Below, piece after piece: positions 46,742-55,455 of a stretch of 64,000 nucleotides of DNA; position 1 is the stretch's first letter, and the number at the start of each line of letters is the position of its first letter. The stretch comes from JBCAWW01 sp045106675. GTDB lineage: Bacteria; Bacteroidota; Bacteroidia; J057. The stretch spans positions 1 through 64,000 of the forward strand of contig JBGCFA010000215.1 of the NCBI GenBank assembly GCA_045106675.1. Reading direction: 5' to 3'. Made by a program: the position numbers and the translations under genes. The notes beneath the pieces were generated by a model. It saw nothing but the letters and a program-made list of their open reading frames with translations. It was not told where the DNA came from and made no database searches.

Positions 46742-47191
46742 TTAGCTAAGATTATCAATCGTTTGCTGTATTACTTTGAGGCAAATTGACAGCTCAGCTT
46801 CATCTATATTTTGAGTCGCGTCTGTGAGTGCTTGTTTTGCACATTTGATTGCTTCTATCTCGAGTTCATGACCAGCATCCATCAAAAAAACACGATAGAT
46901 CCTTCGGTCATTTTTATCTTGTTCGCGTCTTAAGAGCCCAAGGTTTTCCATGGAGTCTATGTGCCGCGTGATATTGGCCCGGTTGCGATGACTCAAGTTC
47001 GCGAGTGTCTGTTGACTACAACCATCTTTTTCCCAAAGATGCGTAAGTATCCTAAATTGATCAGCACTGATCGGTAGCTTTTTCTCTTTTAGATAAGCAG
47101 TTAATCGTTTGATAATGAGCGGGTAACTCCTGCCCAATAGGTTTGCAAGAGAGTAGTGGAAGTGGAATTCTTTGGGAAAAACAGGTTTCAT
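46742..47191 (-). CDS. MarR-family transcriptional regulator
   Basis: 149 residues. Winged-helix core: LTHLWEKDGCSQQTLANLSHRNRANITRHIDSME (split LTHLWEKDGCSQQTL / ANLSHRNRANITRHID) followed by the wing LGLLRREQDKNDRRIYRV with the conserved D-x-R. MarR dimers usually repress nearby efflux or stress genes and respond to small phenolics. Its neighbours (secreted unknown at 47276, HAD/HTTM genes) have no obvious link. Monocistronic, 84 nt after the next gene's stop. Confidence 0.9.
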   Translation of the reverse strand: MKPVFPKEFHFHYSLANLLGRSYPLIIKRLTAYLKEKKLPISADQFRILTHLWEKDGCSQQTLANLSHRNRANITRHIDSMENLGLLRREQDKNDRRIYRVFLMDAGHELEIEAIKCAKQALTDATQNIDEAELSICLKVIQQTIDNLS

Positions 47192-47275
47192 CAGTCCTAA
47201 AATGTGAAAATTTTAGAAAAGAGAAGCTATAAATAGGGAATATTTCGAAAATCGTCCATTTGGAGAATCGTATTT

Positions 47276-48226
47276 TTATTTCCTTTTGAAACTCTTGGTC
47301 AATTTGTCAAACAAAGGAGCGTTACTTTCATCGTTTTGGTTAGTAGTACCTAGCAAAATAAAATAATTGCCCTCTCCATCAAAAAGCATCGTTTGGTAGA
47401 TCATGCGGTCTTCCTTGCTTTTAGGATCAATTGCAGTGGCGGGGATGGTGTAGCCATGCAAATCGTCTACCCTAAGTTCTGTGATATCAGCTTCGCTGAA
47501 CGCGATGTCTTCATAAGGCATCTTTTTGAGGCGTTTGATACAAAAAGCTTGTTCATCCAATATAATGCTAGAACCGATTGACTGGGCGACTAGAAAAGTA
47601 GTTTTGTCTTCGGTTTCTGGAGGGACATTACCATCAACGGAGTATAGGGCGCTGCCCGTGATGATAGTGGCAAATTGCAGTTTGGTGTCTTCAGTGTTGA
47701 TCGTAAAACTGAGTGCTCCCAATGGGTCGGTATCTGCTTCTTCAACATATACAGTTGATCTCAGTGCTTTGATCACTAGCTCATCTAGTTCTTTTGCGTC
47801 CTCTTTGGGGTACATACCATTGATCAGGGCAGTGAAGTTTTCATTGCCAAATACGAGGATATACTTATTGAAAGTAATACCGTAGCCTTTTTGTTCGCCT
47901 GTAATAAATGCTCCTGACATGCCATTGAGCGTGATTCTTTCCTTCTTGAGCATTTTTACGCCTTGGCCTTTAAGCGCTTCTTCAGTGAAAGCTTCGATGA
48001 GACCGGCGACAGGAGCTTCTAGCACAGCGACCAATAAGGAGGCACTACGATCAGCGTCTTGAAAGCCTTGAAACTGAGTAGCTACTGCAAAACTGTCGGG
48101 TGGCACCATGAATATTTTTGCGCCTTTGACTTGTTGGTGCTCGTCAGTGAGAGTGGTCGTGATGACCTCTTGGGCATAGCTGATACTTACGCTAAAAAGC
48201 GCAATAAGCGTTAATAATGTTTTCAT
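47276..48226 (-). CDS. Secreted protein of unknown function, 316 residues
   Basis: Start chosen at ATG 48224-48226, which gives a clean signal peptide (LLTLIALFSVSISYAQ); an in-frame start 45 nt upstream would block it and overlap the HAD gene. Two similar halves appear: 'KIFMVPPDSFAVATQFQGFQ ... GAFITGEQKGYGITFNKYILVFGN' and 'FLVAQSIGSSIILDEQAF ... MIYQTMLFDGEGNYFILLGT'. This resembles a PsbP/DUF1795-like duplicated fold, an impression not a proof. The Ala-Gln cleavage site predicts periplasmic or outer-membrane location. Confidence 0.6.
   Translation of the reverse strand: MKTLLTLIALFSVSISYAQEVITTTLTDEHQQVKGAKIFMVPPDSFAVATQFQGFQDADRSASLLVAVLEAPVAGLIEAFTEEALKGQGVKMLKKERITLNGMSGAFITGEQKGYGITFNKYILVFGNENFTALINGMYPKEDAKELDELVIKALRSTVYVEEADTDPLGALSFTINTEDTKLQFATIITGSALYSVDGNVPPETEDKTTFLVAQSIGSSIILDEQAFCIKRLKKMPYEDIAFSEADITELRVDDLHGYTIPATAIDPKSKEDRMIYQTMLFDGEGNYFILLGTTNQNDESNAPLFDKLTKSFKRK
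47488..47502 (+). repeat. Dispersed mini-hairpin
   Basis: CAGC-TTC-GCTG then AACGC, perfect stem, in the middle of the secreted-protein gene and on the strand opposite to it. Confidence 0.5.
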
Positions 48227-48236
48227 ATTGTATGGT

Positions 48237-48848
48237 TTAGTGGTTGAGGTATTGCTCACACATGCGGTCAAAATCAGCGTACTCCGCTATATGCCAAGTC
48301 TGGATGCCTATTGCTCCTGCTCCTGCAATATTTGGGCGAGAGTCATCGAGAAATAAAGTCTCCTCTGCTTTCCAACCAGCCGTCTCTAGCGCGCTTTCGT
48401 AAATCTCCGCATCAGGTTTGCGCATCCCCATCTCGAAGGAGAGAAATACATAATCTAATTTGCTGAATATCGGTTCGCACTCATCCTTGAAAACGGAATA
48501 ATGGTAGGCGTTAGTATTGCTGAGGAGAGCTAAATTGTATTGTGTGTTGAGTTTTTCTATCGCTTCTATCCTGCCGGGGATGATCCCAACGAGTAACTCT
48601 TTCCATGCAAGGATGACGTCTGCTTGTGGAGCTTGCAGATCATAGTTTTCTATGAGCCCATCTGCTAGATCTTCAATTTCGATTTCGCCTTTGTCTAGTT
48701 GAGAAAAAAGATCATGCTGTTGTTCCTTAGTAAATGGTACGCCGCTTTTTCCGGAAGCCATTGCTTGCCAACGATCTTGCGTATGTTGAGGATTGATGGC
48801 GTAAAGTACGTCGCCAAGGTCGATTAAGAGGTTGTGGATTTGAGCCAT
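48237..48848 (-). CDS. HAD-superfamily hydrolase (variant IA)
   Basis: 203 residues. Motif I LIDLGDVLY (first Asp nucleophile; here LxDLGDVL, where the second Asp is displaced as in several Bacteroidota HAD proteins), motif II LLSNTN, Lys in MGMRKPDAEIYESAL and motif IV FLDDSRPNI. Cap domain lies after motif I. It removes phosphate from a small substrate, unknown. Starts within the HTTM gene (25-nt overlap), so translated with it. Confidence 0.85.
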   Translation of the reverse strand: MAQIHNLLIDLGDVLYAINPQHTQDRWQAMASGKSGVPFTKEQQHDLFSQLDKGEIEIEDLADGLIENYDLQAPQADVILAWKELLVGIIPGRIEAIEKLNTQYNLALLSNTNAYHYSVFKDECEPIFSKLDYVFLSFEMGMRKPDAEIYESALETAGWKAEETLFLDDSRPNIAGAGAIGIQTWHIAEYADFDRMCEQYLNH

Positions 48849-49756
48849 AGGGGTTTGTTGAAGATGGCCCCTAATTTAGTAAAGCTAGTGTCCTCTTGCC
48901 AAAAGAAATGGAAAGCAGCCAGGTTCATCAGAATCATAGTAGCGGCAAAAAAACTGAGGTCCATAAATATTGCAATCCCTAAGTGCATCCCTATAATCCC
49001 CCATAGCCAAAGTTTCCTTGTCGCTTTGATCCAGATAGTGAGAGGATAAAGCAATTCTAAAATGATCACTGAAACTCCCATCGCCACTGGTATCCAAGCA
49101 TAGTCGGCCATCCAATCAAAAGAAAAAGTCGTGCTCATCGGGCGATTGACGGATTTCCAAATAGATTCACCATTCCACCAATTAGGTCCCATAGCTTTAC
49201 CCAAGCCACCAAAAAAGTAGATCACGCACATATGGAGTTGGAGCAATCGCAAATAGGGGAGTGGATTCGTTCGCCGAGGGCGGAACACATAAACATCTAG
49301 GGCATATTGCTCACTCACCGGAAAAAAGATGCAGTAAAAAAGTAAAACGGTATGTATATAATCTACGCCATAGGACATATAATAGGCTGATTTGACCAAG
49401 GCGAGGTGGAGAATCCAAAGCAATACCGCACTGGGCTTTGTAAATAAGCCTAAGCCTAGCAGCACAATCAAACTGATGTAAACTATTCTCAGCGCTAATA
49501 AGGCATCCATTTCACTAGTGCCAAAGCCGTCGCTAATCCAGCTGGTAATATGATGGCTAGTCAATTGGAGAGGTGAAACATAAGCTGTCGCTATATCGCC
49601 TCTAATAAAACCTTCTTCGCCGTAGATGGTCAAAAAGTCTCCCCAAGTGGCGAAGGTTTGAGCCAAAAGAATCAAGGCTAAGCCTATCCGCAAAAAGGCT
49701 AATGAGTAATTGTCCTTAACGGGCGCAAAAAAGAATTGATGGATAGCAGCTTTCAT
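48824..49756 (-). CDS. HTTM-domain membrane protein (gamma-carboxylase-like)
   Basis: 310 residues with about eight membrane helices. Matches the horizontally-transferred transmembrane (HTTM) domain related to vitamin K-dependent gamma-carboxylase: SLAFLRIGLALILLAQTFATW, YGVDYIHTVLLFYCIFFPVSE, LQLHMCVIYFFGGLGKAMGPNWWNGESIWKS (cut for length: CVIYFFGGLGK and GPNWWNGESIW). Bacterial HTTM proteins have no proven reaction. It overlaps the HAD gene downstream by 25 nt and the preceding 187-residue gene is 5 nt upstream, so the three form one operon. Confidence 0.85.
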   Translation of the reverse strand: MKAAIHQFFFAPVKDNYSLAFLRIGLALILLAQTFATWGDFLTIYGEEGFIRGDIATAYVSPLQLTSHHITSWISDGFGTSEMDALLALRIVYISLIVLLGLGLFTKPSAVLLWILHLALVKSAYYMSYGVDYIHTVLLFYCIFFPVSEQYALDVYVFRPRRTNPLPYLRLLQLHMCVIYFFGGLGKAMGPNWWNGESIWKSVNRPMSTTFSFDWMADYAWIPVAMGVSVIILELLYPLTIWIKATRKLWLWGIIGMHLGIAIFMDLSFFAATMILMNLAAFHFFWQEDTSFTKLGAIFNKPLWLKSTTS

Positions 49757-49761
49757 GATAA

Positions 49762-50325
49762 TTAGTCTAGGCGATAAGTATAATGCAATAAATGAGCATA
49801 GTCTGGTCGTTCACCTGCTTGATAGTCAGGGATGTACGGCAAGTCATAAACCAATAAATCTGCTTCGATATGACGATGAGGAGGATGATCTTCGAGGACT
49901 TTGAGGGCCATAGATTTCATCACTACATCCATAAATTTATCGTATCGCTCGTCTGGCTCATCTATCTTATCCATGAAGATATCAAAGGCAGTAAAGTAGC
50001 GGGTTAAGGCTGCTTTGCTATAATGCCGAGGGAGGCTATTTTCGATCACATTGCCCTCATCATCTTTGATTGTATACAGGACCAAAAACTGACTAGCTAC
50101 GTTGGGAGCGTAAAAGCCATATCCTGTCTCTGCGCCGCTATAGTCTGAGTAAAAGCGAAATACATCTAAAAATGGACCTGTCTTTTGCAGTAATTCCATG
50201 GCAAGCCCTTGTTCTTGTCGATCTTCAAAGAAGTCATAATAGACCTGTTCTTCGATGATAATGTTGTTGTATATCATGCAAAACAAGTGGAAGCCAAAAA
50301 ATCCGAGTAGCAAATACTTTTTCAT
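49762..50325 (-). CDS. Membrane-anchored protein, HTTM operon partner
   Basis: 187 residues from ATG 50323-50325; an in-frame upstream start adds 16 residues without a signal. N-terminal helix (LLLGFFGFHLFCMIYNNI) then a globular part (YGFYAPNVASQFLVLYTIKD, DKFMDVVMKSMALKVLEDHPP). It directly precedes the HTTM gene (5 nt). In Bacteroidota such short proteins are often found beside HTTM genes, which supports a functional pair, but no domain was recognised. Confidence 0.7.
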   Translation of the reverse strand: MKKYLLLGFFGFHLFCMIYNNIIIEEQVYYDFFEDRQEQGLAMELLQKTGPFLDVFRFYSDYSGAETGYGFYAPNVASQFLVLYTIKDDEGNVIENSLPRHYSKAALTRYFTAFDIFMDKIDEPDERYDKFMDVVMKSMALKVLEDHPPHRHIEADLLVYDLPYIPDYQAGERPDYAHLLHYTYRLD

Positions 50326-50388
50326 AGCAAAGGGAGTAAAGTTGGTAGGAACGCCCCTAAGCGCTCCCACCATTGAATCAAATGCGTA

Positions 50389-50871
50389 CTAATCTGCGTA
50401 GCGGCCCAAAATGATGTCAACCTCTTTACCGACTGATTGGACACCACCGATGGTAACCCAAGCTTTTTCGTCGAGGATGGTGGACTCGCTAAATTTGTTG
50501 TCGTCCTTGGTCTTAGAGCGTACTAACTTCTTTTTGATCAATACAAATCCCATCACAGAACCTTGGGTAGGTTCCATGCTCGCACCGTATTCTTTGCCGA
50601 TTTGACGGAAGGTGCGAAGATCATACTGACCATAGGTCTGCATTTTGCCCTTTTTGTTGTAGTAAGCAAGAGCACCGAGTGTTTCTTCAGATTTTTTGAG
50701 CGCTTCGATCAAGCGTTGCTGATCACTCTGAGGGATTTTCACAGAGGAAGGAATGATATAGGCACCTTCTTTGGTACGAATGACCTTATTGGCTGCTTCG
50801 TACGGCTTAAATGCCCATAGCAAACTCACCATCACCACTAAGAGCGGTAGCATGAGAGGTTTGAACTTCAT
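50389..50871 (-). CDS. Secreted/periplasmic protein of unknown function, 160 residues
   Basis: A signal-like hydrophobic N-terminus (MKFKPLMLPLLVVMVSLLWAF), then a globular part with no recognised domain: IPQSDQQRLIEALKKSEETLGALAYY, YDLRTFRQIGKEYG. The gene lies 63 nt before the HTTM partner gene and could belong to the same transcript. No metal-binding or catalytic motif. Confidence 0.6.
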   Translation of the reverse strand: MKFKPLMLPLLVVMVSLLWAFKPYEAANKVIRTKEGAYIIPSSVKIPQSDQQRLIEALKKSEETLGALAYYNKKGKMQTYGQYDLRTFRQIGKEYGASMEPTQGSVMGFVLIKKKLVRSKTKDDNKFSESTILDEKAWVTIGGVQSVGKEVDIILGRYAD

Positions 50872-50939
50872 AACAGAAAGGATTTTATGGTTAATATTCT
50901 CCTTTTTGTACCATGAAGCGGATAAAACGTAACTAAGAT

Positions 50940-52001
50940 TTAGGGATTAGAGAAACGTCTAAAGATTTCGAATCCGTCTTTGCGTTTATTTGTAATGTTT
51001 TTGATGAGCCCAGATGTGGCATGGGCGGGATTATTGCTGCCTTCTACCAATCTGAAAAAGTAAGCCTCAGGTATTTGTAGGCTGTCAATTTTACGAATGT
51101 AGTATTCGATTCTTTCGGCTTGGTAGGAATCCGATTTAGGTTCCAAATTGAGATTGGGACCCCCAAATTCTGAGACGATAAGGGGCTTATTTGTTAGGGT
51201 CTTGAAGTGATTATAAATTTCATCCCAATTTCCGGGATCGTCGTACAAATGCAGGTCTAATTCATCGTATTGAGCGTTCTGTAAAACAGTATCTATCCTC
51301 GCCAAACCTGCCACAAACTCATCATCACCACAATTGGCATCTAAATAAGTTTGATCGAAAAGTGCACCATCATCATCTGTGAAATCAACTAATTTTCCTG
51401 CACAGCCGGCCATGAGTCTAAGCGAAATTGTCGTAAATCCTCCCAAGACTACCTTGGTAGTCGGAGAATGCTGTTGGACGGCTTGGTAAAGAACATTATT
51501 GGCCTCGACAAATTCTGTGGCACTACCGATATACCAAAAGTCAGATTGCCACTCATTGCCATATTGAATTTTTGCAATTTGATCAGGATAGCGTTGCAGT
51601 AGAGCTACGATATAGTTTTCAAAATCCTGATTATTGCTATACACACAAGAACGCTCGTTTTGACGATTGCTACAGGCCCAATCTGGTCCTTTTGACTGGA
51701 TCGTCAGCAGCACCTCATAGTTATTGGTTTGTGTCCAAGCTATCCGTGCGTCTAGTGGTCCCCAATTATATTCTCCTTGAGTCGCTTCGCGGAACGCCCA
51801 GTCCTCTGCAAAGCGGATCTTTTTTACATTGAGAATATTGAGCTCTTCTTCGGTGAAGGAACGCTGTTTCTCGTTCTCCACGGGAGGAAAAGAGATGCCT
51901 AGCTCGAGTTGCGACAATTGATAATCAGCAGGATCAAAAGGACCTAATTTGTCACAGGCGATCAGACTCGTTAGGAAAAATAAGCAAATCAGACAGCGCA
52001 T
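50940..52001 (-). CDS. Lipoprotein glycosidase of clan GH-A type
   Basis: 353 residues from ATG 51999-52001, which opens a lipoprotein signal (FFLTSLIAC); the in-frame start 45 nt upstream would overlap the antiporter gene. TIM-barrel glycosidase features: acid/base in IQYGNEWQSDF (NE) and nucleophile in LIVSEFGGPNL (SE). The strands DWAFREATQGEYNWGPLDARI and YPDQIAKIQYGN fit GH5/GH39-like enzymes. Substrate unknown; anchored to the membrane, so it may serve glycan uptake. Two mini-hairpins lie in its N-terminal third. Confidence 0.8.
   Translation of the reverse strand: MRCLICLFFLTSLIACDKLGPFDPADYQLSQLELGISFPPVENEKQRSFTEEELNILNVKKIRFAEDWAFREATQGEYNWGPLDARIAWTQTNNYEVLLTIQSKGPDWACSNRQNERSCVYSNNQDFENYIVALLQRYPDQIAKIQYGNEWQSDFWYIGSATEFVEANNVLYQAVQQHSPTTKVVLGGFTTISLRLMAGCAGKLVDFTDDDGALFDQTYLDANCGDDEFVAGLARIDTVLQNAQYDELDLHLYDDPGNWDEIYNHFKTLTNKPLIVSEFGGPNLNLEPKSDSYQAERIEYYIRKIDSLQIPEAYFFRLVEGSNNPAHATSGLIKNITNKRKDGFEIFRRFSNP
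51782..51796 (+). repeat. Dispersed mini-hairpin within the glycosidase gene
   Basis: TCGC-TTC-GCGG then AACGC (one T.G wobble), strand opposite to the gene. Confidence 0.45.
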
Positions 52002-52002
52002 A

Positions 52003-53247
52003 TCAATGAGTTTTTTGTGGAGTTTCCGCTTCCGGAACGCTCTCACTAAGCGTTACCGCAGGCTGAGTACGAGCGGCCCGTATCAAACCATAAGTCATCA
52101 ATATACTCGTGATAAGGATGGTCAGTAAGAGTATGCCTGGGGCGAACGCTTCTACTTGTTGCTCCGCTGGGATGGCATAAAAGAGTAGCACGGTGATCAA
52201 ACCACGAGGCGCTACAAACAAGTCTGGCTGGATGTCTTTGCCAAAAAATAGCTTCAAACCGCCCCAACGAGGTAGATAGATGGCTACTAATGCAATCAAA
52301 GTGATGAGCGGGACAGTCCAGTCAGCTAATTGAGAAACGACTATTGACATGCCAAAGGCAACGAAAAAGAAGGTTCGTACCACGAAAGCGCTCTCCATCG
52401 TGATCGTTCGGAAGTTTTTGAGGATATCATCAAACTGTTCATCTCGGATCAGGTAGGTCAAAGAACCGGGGAAGAAGAGTTTCTTATTGTTGAGGATCAA
52501 TCCAAAGATCAAGATCATGATCAAGGAAGACATATGCAGGAGTTTACCCGCAGCATAAAAGGCCAACAAGATCCCGATCAGTAAGAACAGTTTGACGTGC
52601 CCTTTTACAAATTGAAAGAGGACGATCAATACATAACTGATAACTAGAGAGAGGCCAATCGTCATCAATATATTACTCGAAATCTCCATCGGCATATTGG
52701 CACCTTCACTAGCACGTCCAATGTCAAGTAGCGCATAGAATAGAATGATCCCTAAAATGTCCGATAAAGCAGATTCGTAGATGAGAAACTCTTTCTTACT
52801 TTCTTTCAAGCCATGGACACTTGGGATAATGATCGCGCTACTCATCACCGAAAGCGGTACAGCATAGATCAAAGCCTGTAAAAAGGTCAATGGTACTTCG
52901 CTTACTGCTCCCACAATCATATAAATCCCACCAGCTAAGATAAATGAAGTCAGTAGTAGCATGACTAAGGCCATCACAGAAGCTCGCCAGATGATGGGGA
53001 GTTTGTCCTTGGTGAGGTGAAGGTCTAAAGCGGCCTCCAGAACAATCAAAATCACCCCGACAGTACCCAGAATCTGCAAATAGGGTAAGATTTGACTTTC
53101 ATCTATTTCCACAAATTGCTTGAGTACAAATCCGCCAATCATCAGTAGCAAGACAGACGGGACATTGGTCTTCTGCGCAATGATATTGCAGAAGTAAGAA
53201 ACGATAATGATAAGCCCCGCGGCCAGAATCAATACGTGTGAGTTCAT
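52003..53247 (-). CDS. Na+/H+ or K+/H+ antiporter (CPA1/NhaP type)
   Basis: 414 residues with about 11-12 membrane helices. Family hallmarks: VLIVLEAALDLHL, LSDILGIILFYALLDIG (the Asp pair of the transport site region) and PRGLITVLLFYAI. Moves Na+ or K+ out against H+. It starts after the glycosidase on the minus strand (1 nt gap), so they may share a transcript. The C-terminal 25 residues are disordered and hold a mini-hairpin-like sequence at 52025-52039. Confidence 0.88.
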   Translation of the reverse strand: MNSHVLILAAGLIIIVSYFCNIIAQKTNVPSVLLLMIGGFVLKQFVEIDESQILPYLQILGTVGVILIVLEAALDLHLTKDKLPIIWRASVMALVMLLLTSFILAGGIYMIVGAVSEVPLTFLQALIYAVPLSVMSSAIIIPSVHGLKESKKEFLIYESALSDILGIILFYALLDIGRASEGANMPMEISSNILMTIGLSLVISYVLIVLFQFVKGHVKLFLLIGILLAFYAAGKLLHMSSLIMILIFGLILNNKKLFFPGSLTYLIRDEQFDDILKNFRTITMESAFVVRTFFFVAFGMSIVVSQLADWTVPLITLIALVAIYLPRWGGLKLFFGKDIQPDLFVAPRGLITVLLFYAIPAEQQVEAFAPGILLLTILITSILMTYGLIRAARTQPAVTLSESVPEAETPQKTH

Positions 53248-53398
53248 TTCAATTGATTTTACGAATGTATGGGGCGTTTGGCGAATCTAATATACACAAT
53301 ATCACTTCTAGGCTTAAATCATTTTAGGATTCTGCTTTAAGGCCAGCGGATTTGCCAAGAAAGCAGCTCGGGAAATGATAGTTTTAGTCACAAAAAAA

Positions 53399-53423
53399 AG
53401 GAGTGCGATCAAATCGCACTCCT
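53399..53423 (-). terminator. Terminator of the rplM-rpsI-rpsB operon
   Basis: AGGAGTGCGAT and ATCGCACTCCT, 11-bp perfect stem, CAA loop. On the minus strand TTTTTTTG follows. 25 nt after the rpsB stop; tsf, the usual next gene, is absent. Confidence 0.92.
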
Positions 53424-53447
53424 GTATATTCACCGAGGTGTAAATTT

Positions 53448-54254
53448 TTATGCTTCTTCTTTAGCGGCAGTTTCAGTCGCAGCAGCAGCAGCTTTAGCGG
53501 CAGCAGCGGTCTCTTCAGCACGCTGACGAGAGGCTTCTTTTGCTACGCGATCATCTTCTTTACGCTTCTTACGCTCTCCGAGTCCTTCAGTGATGGAGTC
53601 AGACATAGTGCGTAGGATCAGCTGAATAGACTTTGCAGCATCGTCATTCGCTGGAATCGGGAAGTCTACCAAGTTAGGATCACTATTAGTATCAACCATA
53701 GCGATGGTAGGGATGTTGAGTTTGCGAGCTTCTGCAACTGCGATATGCTCTTTCTTAACATCTACGATGAAAAGAGCAGAAGGCAGACGATTAAGATCGG
53801 CAATACCACCCAATACTTTTTCCAATTTTGCTCTTTCACGGGTAAGCATGAGACGCTCTTTCTTATTGATGCGCTCAAATGTACCGTCAGCAGCCATCTT
53901 TTCGATGTTTTTCATCTGCTTGATACTCTTACGTACGGTTGAGAAGTTGGTAAGCATACCACCTAACCAACGTTCCGTTACGAAAGGCATATTGACCCGC
54001 TTAGCTTCCATCTCGACGATTTCTTTGGCTTGCTTCTTAGTAGCAACAAAGAGGATTTTACGTCCAGAAACAGAAAGCTGCTTAGCTACCTGAGCTGCTT
54101 CAGTGAGCATGCGCAGGGACTTGTTAAGGTCAATGATGTGGATACCATTACGTTCCATAAAGATGTACGGAGACATCTTAGGGTTCCACTTTTTCTTTAG
54201 GTGGCCGAAGTGTACACCGGCCTCTAGCATATCTTGATAACTAGGTTGCTGCAT
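53448..54254 (-). CDS. rpsB: 30S ribosomal protein S2
   Basis: 268 residues. Typical S2: DMLEAGVHFGHLKKKWNPKM, FVTERWLGGMLTNFSTV, LPSALFIVDVKKEHIAVAEA, DTNSDPNLVDFPIPANDDA. The C-terminal 40 residues are a charged, Ala-rich extension (ERKKRKEDDRVAKEASRQRAEE), longer than in E. coli and common in Bacteroidota. Third gene of the minus-strand L13-S9-S2 operon, 7 nt after rpsI. Confidence 0.97.
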   Translation of the reverse strand: MQQPSYQDMLEAGVHFGHLKKKWNPKMSPYIFMERNGIHIIDLNKSLRMLTEAAQVAKQLSVSGRKILFVATKKQAKEIVEMEAKRVNMPFVTERWLGGMLTNFSTVRKSIKQMKNIEKMAADGTFERINKKERLMLTRERAKLEKVLGGIADLNRLPSALFIVDVKKEHIAVAEARKLNIPTIAMVDTNSDPNLVDFPIPANDDAAKSIQLILRTMSDSITEGLGERKKRKEDDRVAKEASRQRAEETAAAAKAAAAATETAAKEEA

Positions 54255-54261
54255 CCCGATA

Positions 54262-54654
54262 TTATCGTTTAGAGAATTGAGAGCTCTTACGAGCTTTTTT
54301 CTTACCGAATTTCTTGCGTTCGACCACTCTTGAGTCGCGAGTCATAAACCCAGCGGCTTTCATTGGTGGACGATATTCTTCATTGATCTTTTCAAGCGCA
54401 CGAGCTATACCTAAGCGAACTGCTTCGGCTTGACCTGTACTGCCACCGCCATTGACGTTGACTTGAATATCAAAATTGACGTTGCTTAACTCATTAACCC
54501 GAAAAGGGGCTAGAATTTTCAAACGATCGAGGTCGATCGGGAAATAGTTGTCAAACTCCCTTTTGTTTACAATAAACTTACCAGTACCAGCCTGGTTTAA
54601 GATTACGCGGGCAACAGAAGCTTTGCGACGACCTACGGTTACTATTCTATCCAT
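54262..54654 (-). CDS. rpsI: 30S ribosomal protein S9
   Basis: 130 residues. VTVGRRKASVARVILNQAGTGKF, NGGGSTGQAEAVRLGIARAL and the C-terminal KKFGKKKARKSSQFSKR whose terminal Lys/Arg contact the P-site tRNA. 24 nt after rplM, normal length. Confidence 0.97.
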   Translation of the reverse strand: MDRIVTVGRRKASVARVILNQAGTGKFIVNKREFDNYFPIDLDRLKILAPFRVNELSNVNFDIQVNVNGGGSTGQAEAVRLGIARALEKINEEYRPPMKAAGFMTRDSRVVERKKFGKKKARKSSQFSKR

Positions 54655-54678
54655 TATTTATGAATCTGCTTGTCTTGC

Positions 54679-55125
54679 TTATTTCAATACAAATACTTCC
54701 GGCTCTTGAGCCTCATGTGGATGCTCTGTTCCAGCGTAAACACGAAGGTTACGGTAAAGCTGACTTCCTAGTTTGTTGCGAGGAAGCATACGCTTAACTG
54801 CATTTTCCATGATCCGTTCAGGATACTTGTCCATCATCACTTTAGCACTCATAGAGCGCTGTCCACTTGGATAACCAGTGTGGCGAAGATATTCTTTCTG
54901 ATTGAGCTTATCACCAGTAAAGCGAACTTTATCGGCATTAAGAATAATCACGTTGTCGCCACAATCAGCATGAGGAGTAAAATTTACCTTATGCTTTCCA
55001 CGTAGGATACTGGCGATCTGGCTAGCGGCGCGACCAACAACTTGGCCTTCGACATCTATAACTAACCATTTTTTGTCTACAGTACCCTGATTAGCGGATA
55101 CCGTTGTATAGCGTAATGAGTTCAT
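54679..55125 (-). CDS. rplM: 50S ribosomal protein L13
   Basis: 148 residues from ATG 55123-55125; a longer in-frame start gives a 23-residue extension not seen in L13. Motifs WLVIDVEGQVVGRAASQIA, FTPHADCGDNVIILNADKV and the conserved AVKRMLPRNKLG, ending VFVLK. First gene of the operon. Confidence 0.95.
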   Translation of the reverse strand: MNSLRYTTVSANQGTVDKKWLVIDVEGQVVGRAASQIASILRGKHKVNFTPHADCGDNVIILNADKVRFTGDKLNQKEYLRHTGYPSGQRSMSAKVMMDKYPERIMENAVKRMLPRNKLGSQLYRNLRVYAGTEHPHEAQEPEVFVLK

Positions 55126-55455
55126 TGCTTTGTAAACTGTCTTTTCAAACGGTCGTGCAATTACGGACAATTTTCCGCAAAACGCAACCATCAATCGAGA
55201 ATAATTATAGAGAACTTACTCACATATCCTTCGCAAACTGATAGGGTAATTGTTACGTAAAGAAATATAGATATGCAGGGGAGCGCGTAAAGGGAATCAT
55301 TTTGCCGCTAAAGGCTCCTTTCTGATAGATTATTGGGTAAGGAATCAACATCAGATGATTGTGGAAAAAAAGGAAAAAAACACTCCTTTGTTTCCATACG
55401 TTCTAGTAGTATCTTTTTAGTTATCTCTTTGAGATTGATCAATTTCCTAAACCCA
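55126..55455. other. Divergent promoter region between rplM and the gliding-type gene
   Basis: 330 nt. A TTTG (55387-55390), 19-nt spacer, TATCTTTT (55410-55417) candidate drives the plus-strand gene. For the minus-strand ribosomal operon no clear TAnnTTTG was found. The rest is AT-rich with no repeat or RNA gene that I can see. Confidence 0.5.
55387..55417 (+). promoter_or_regulatory. Candidate promoter of the gliding-type gene
   Basis: TTTG, 19-nt spacer, TATCTTTT: 7 of 8 matches to the -7 box, 39 nt before the ATG. Confidence 0.5.
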
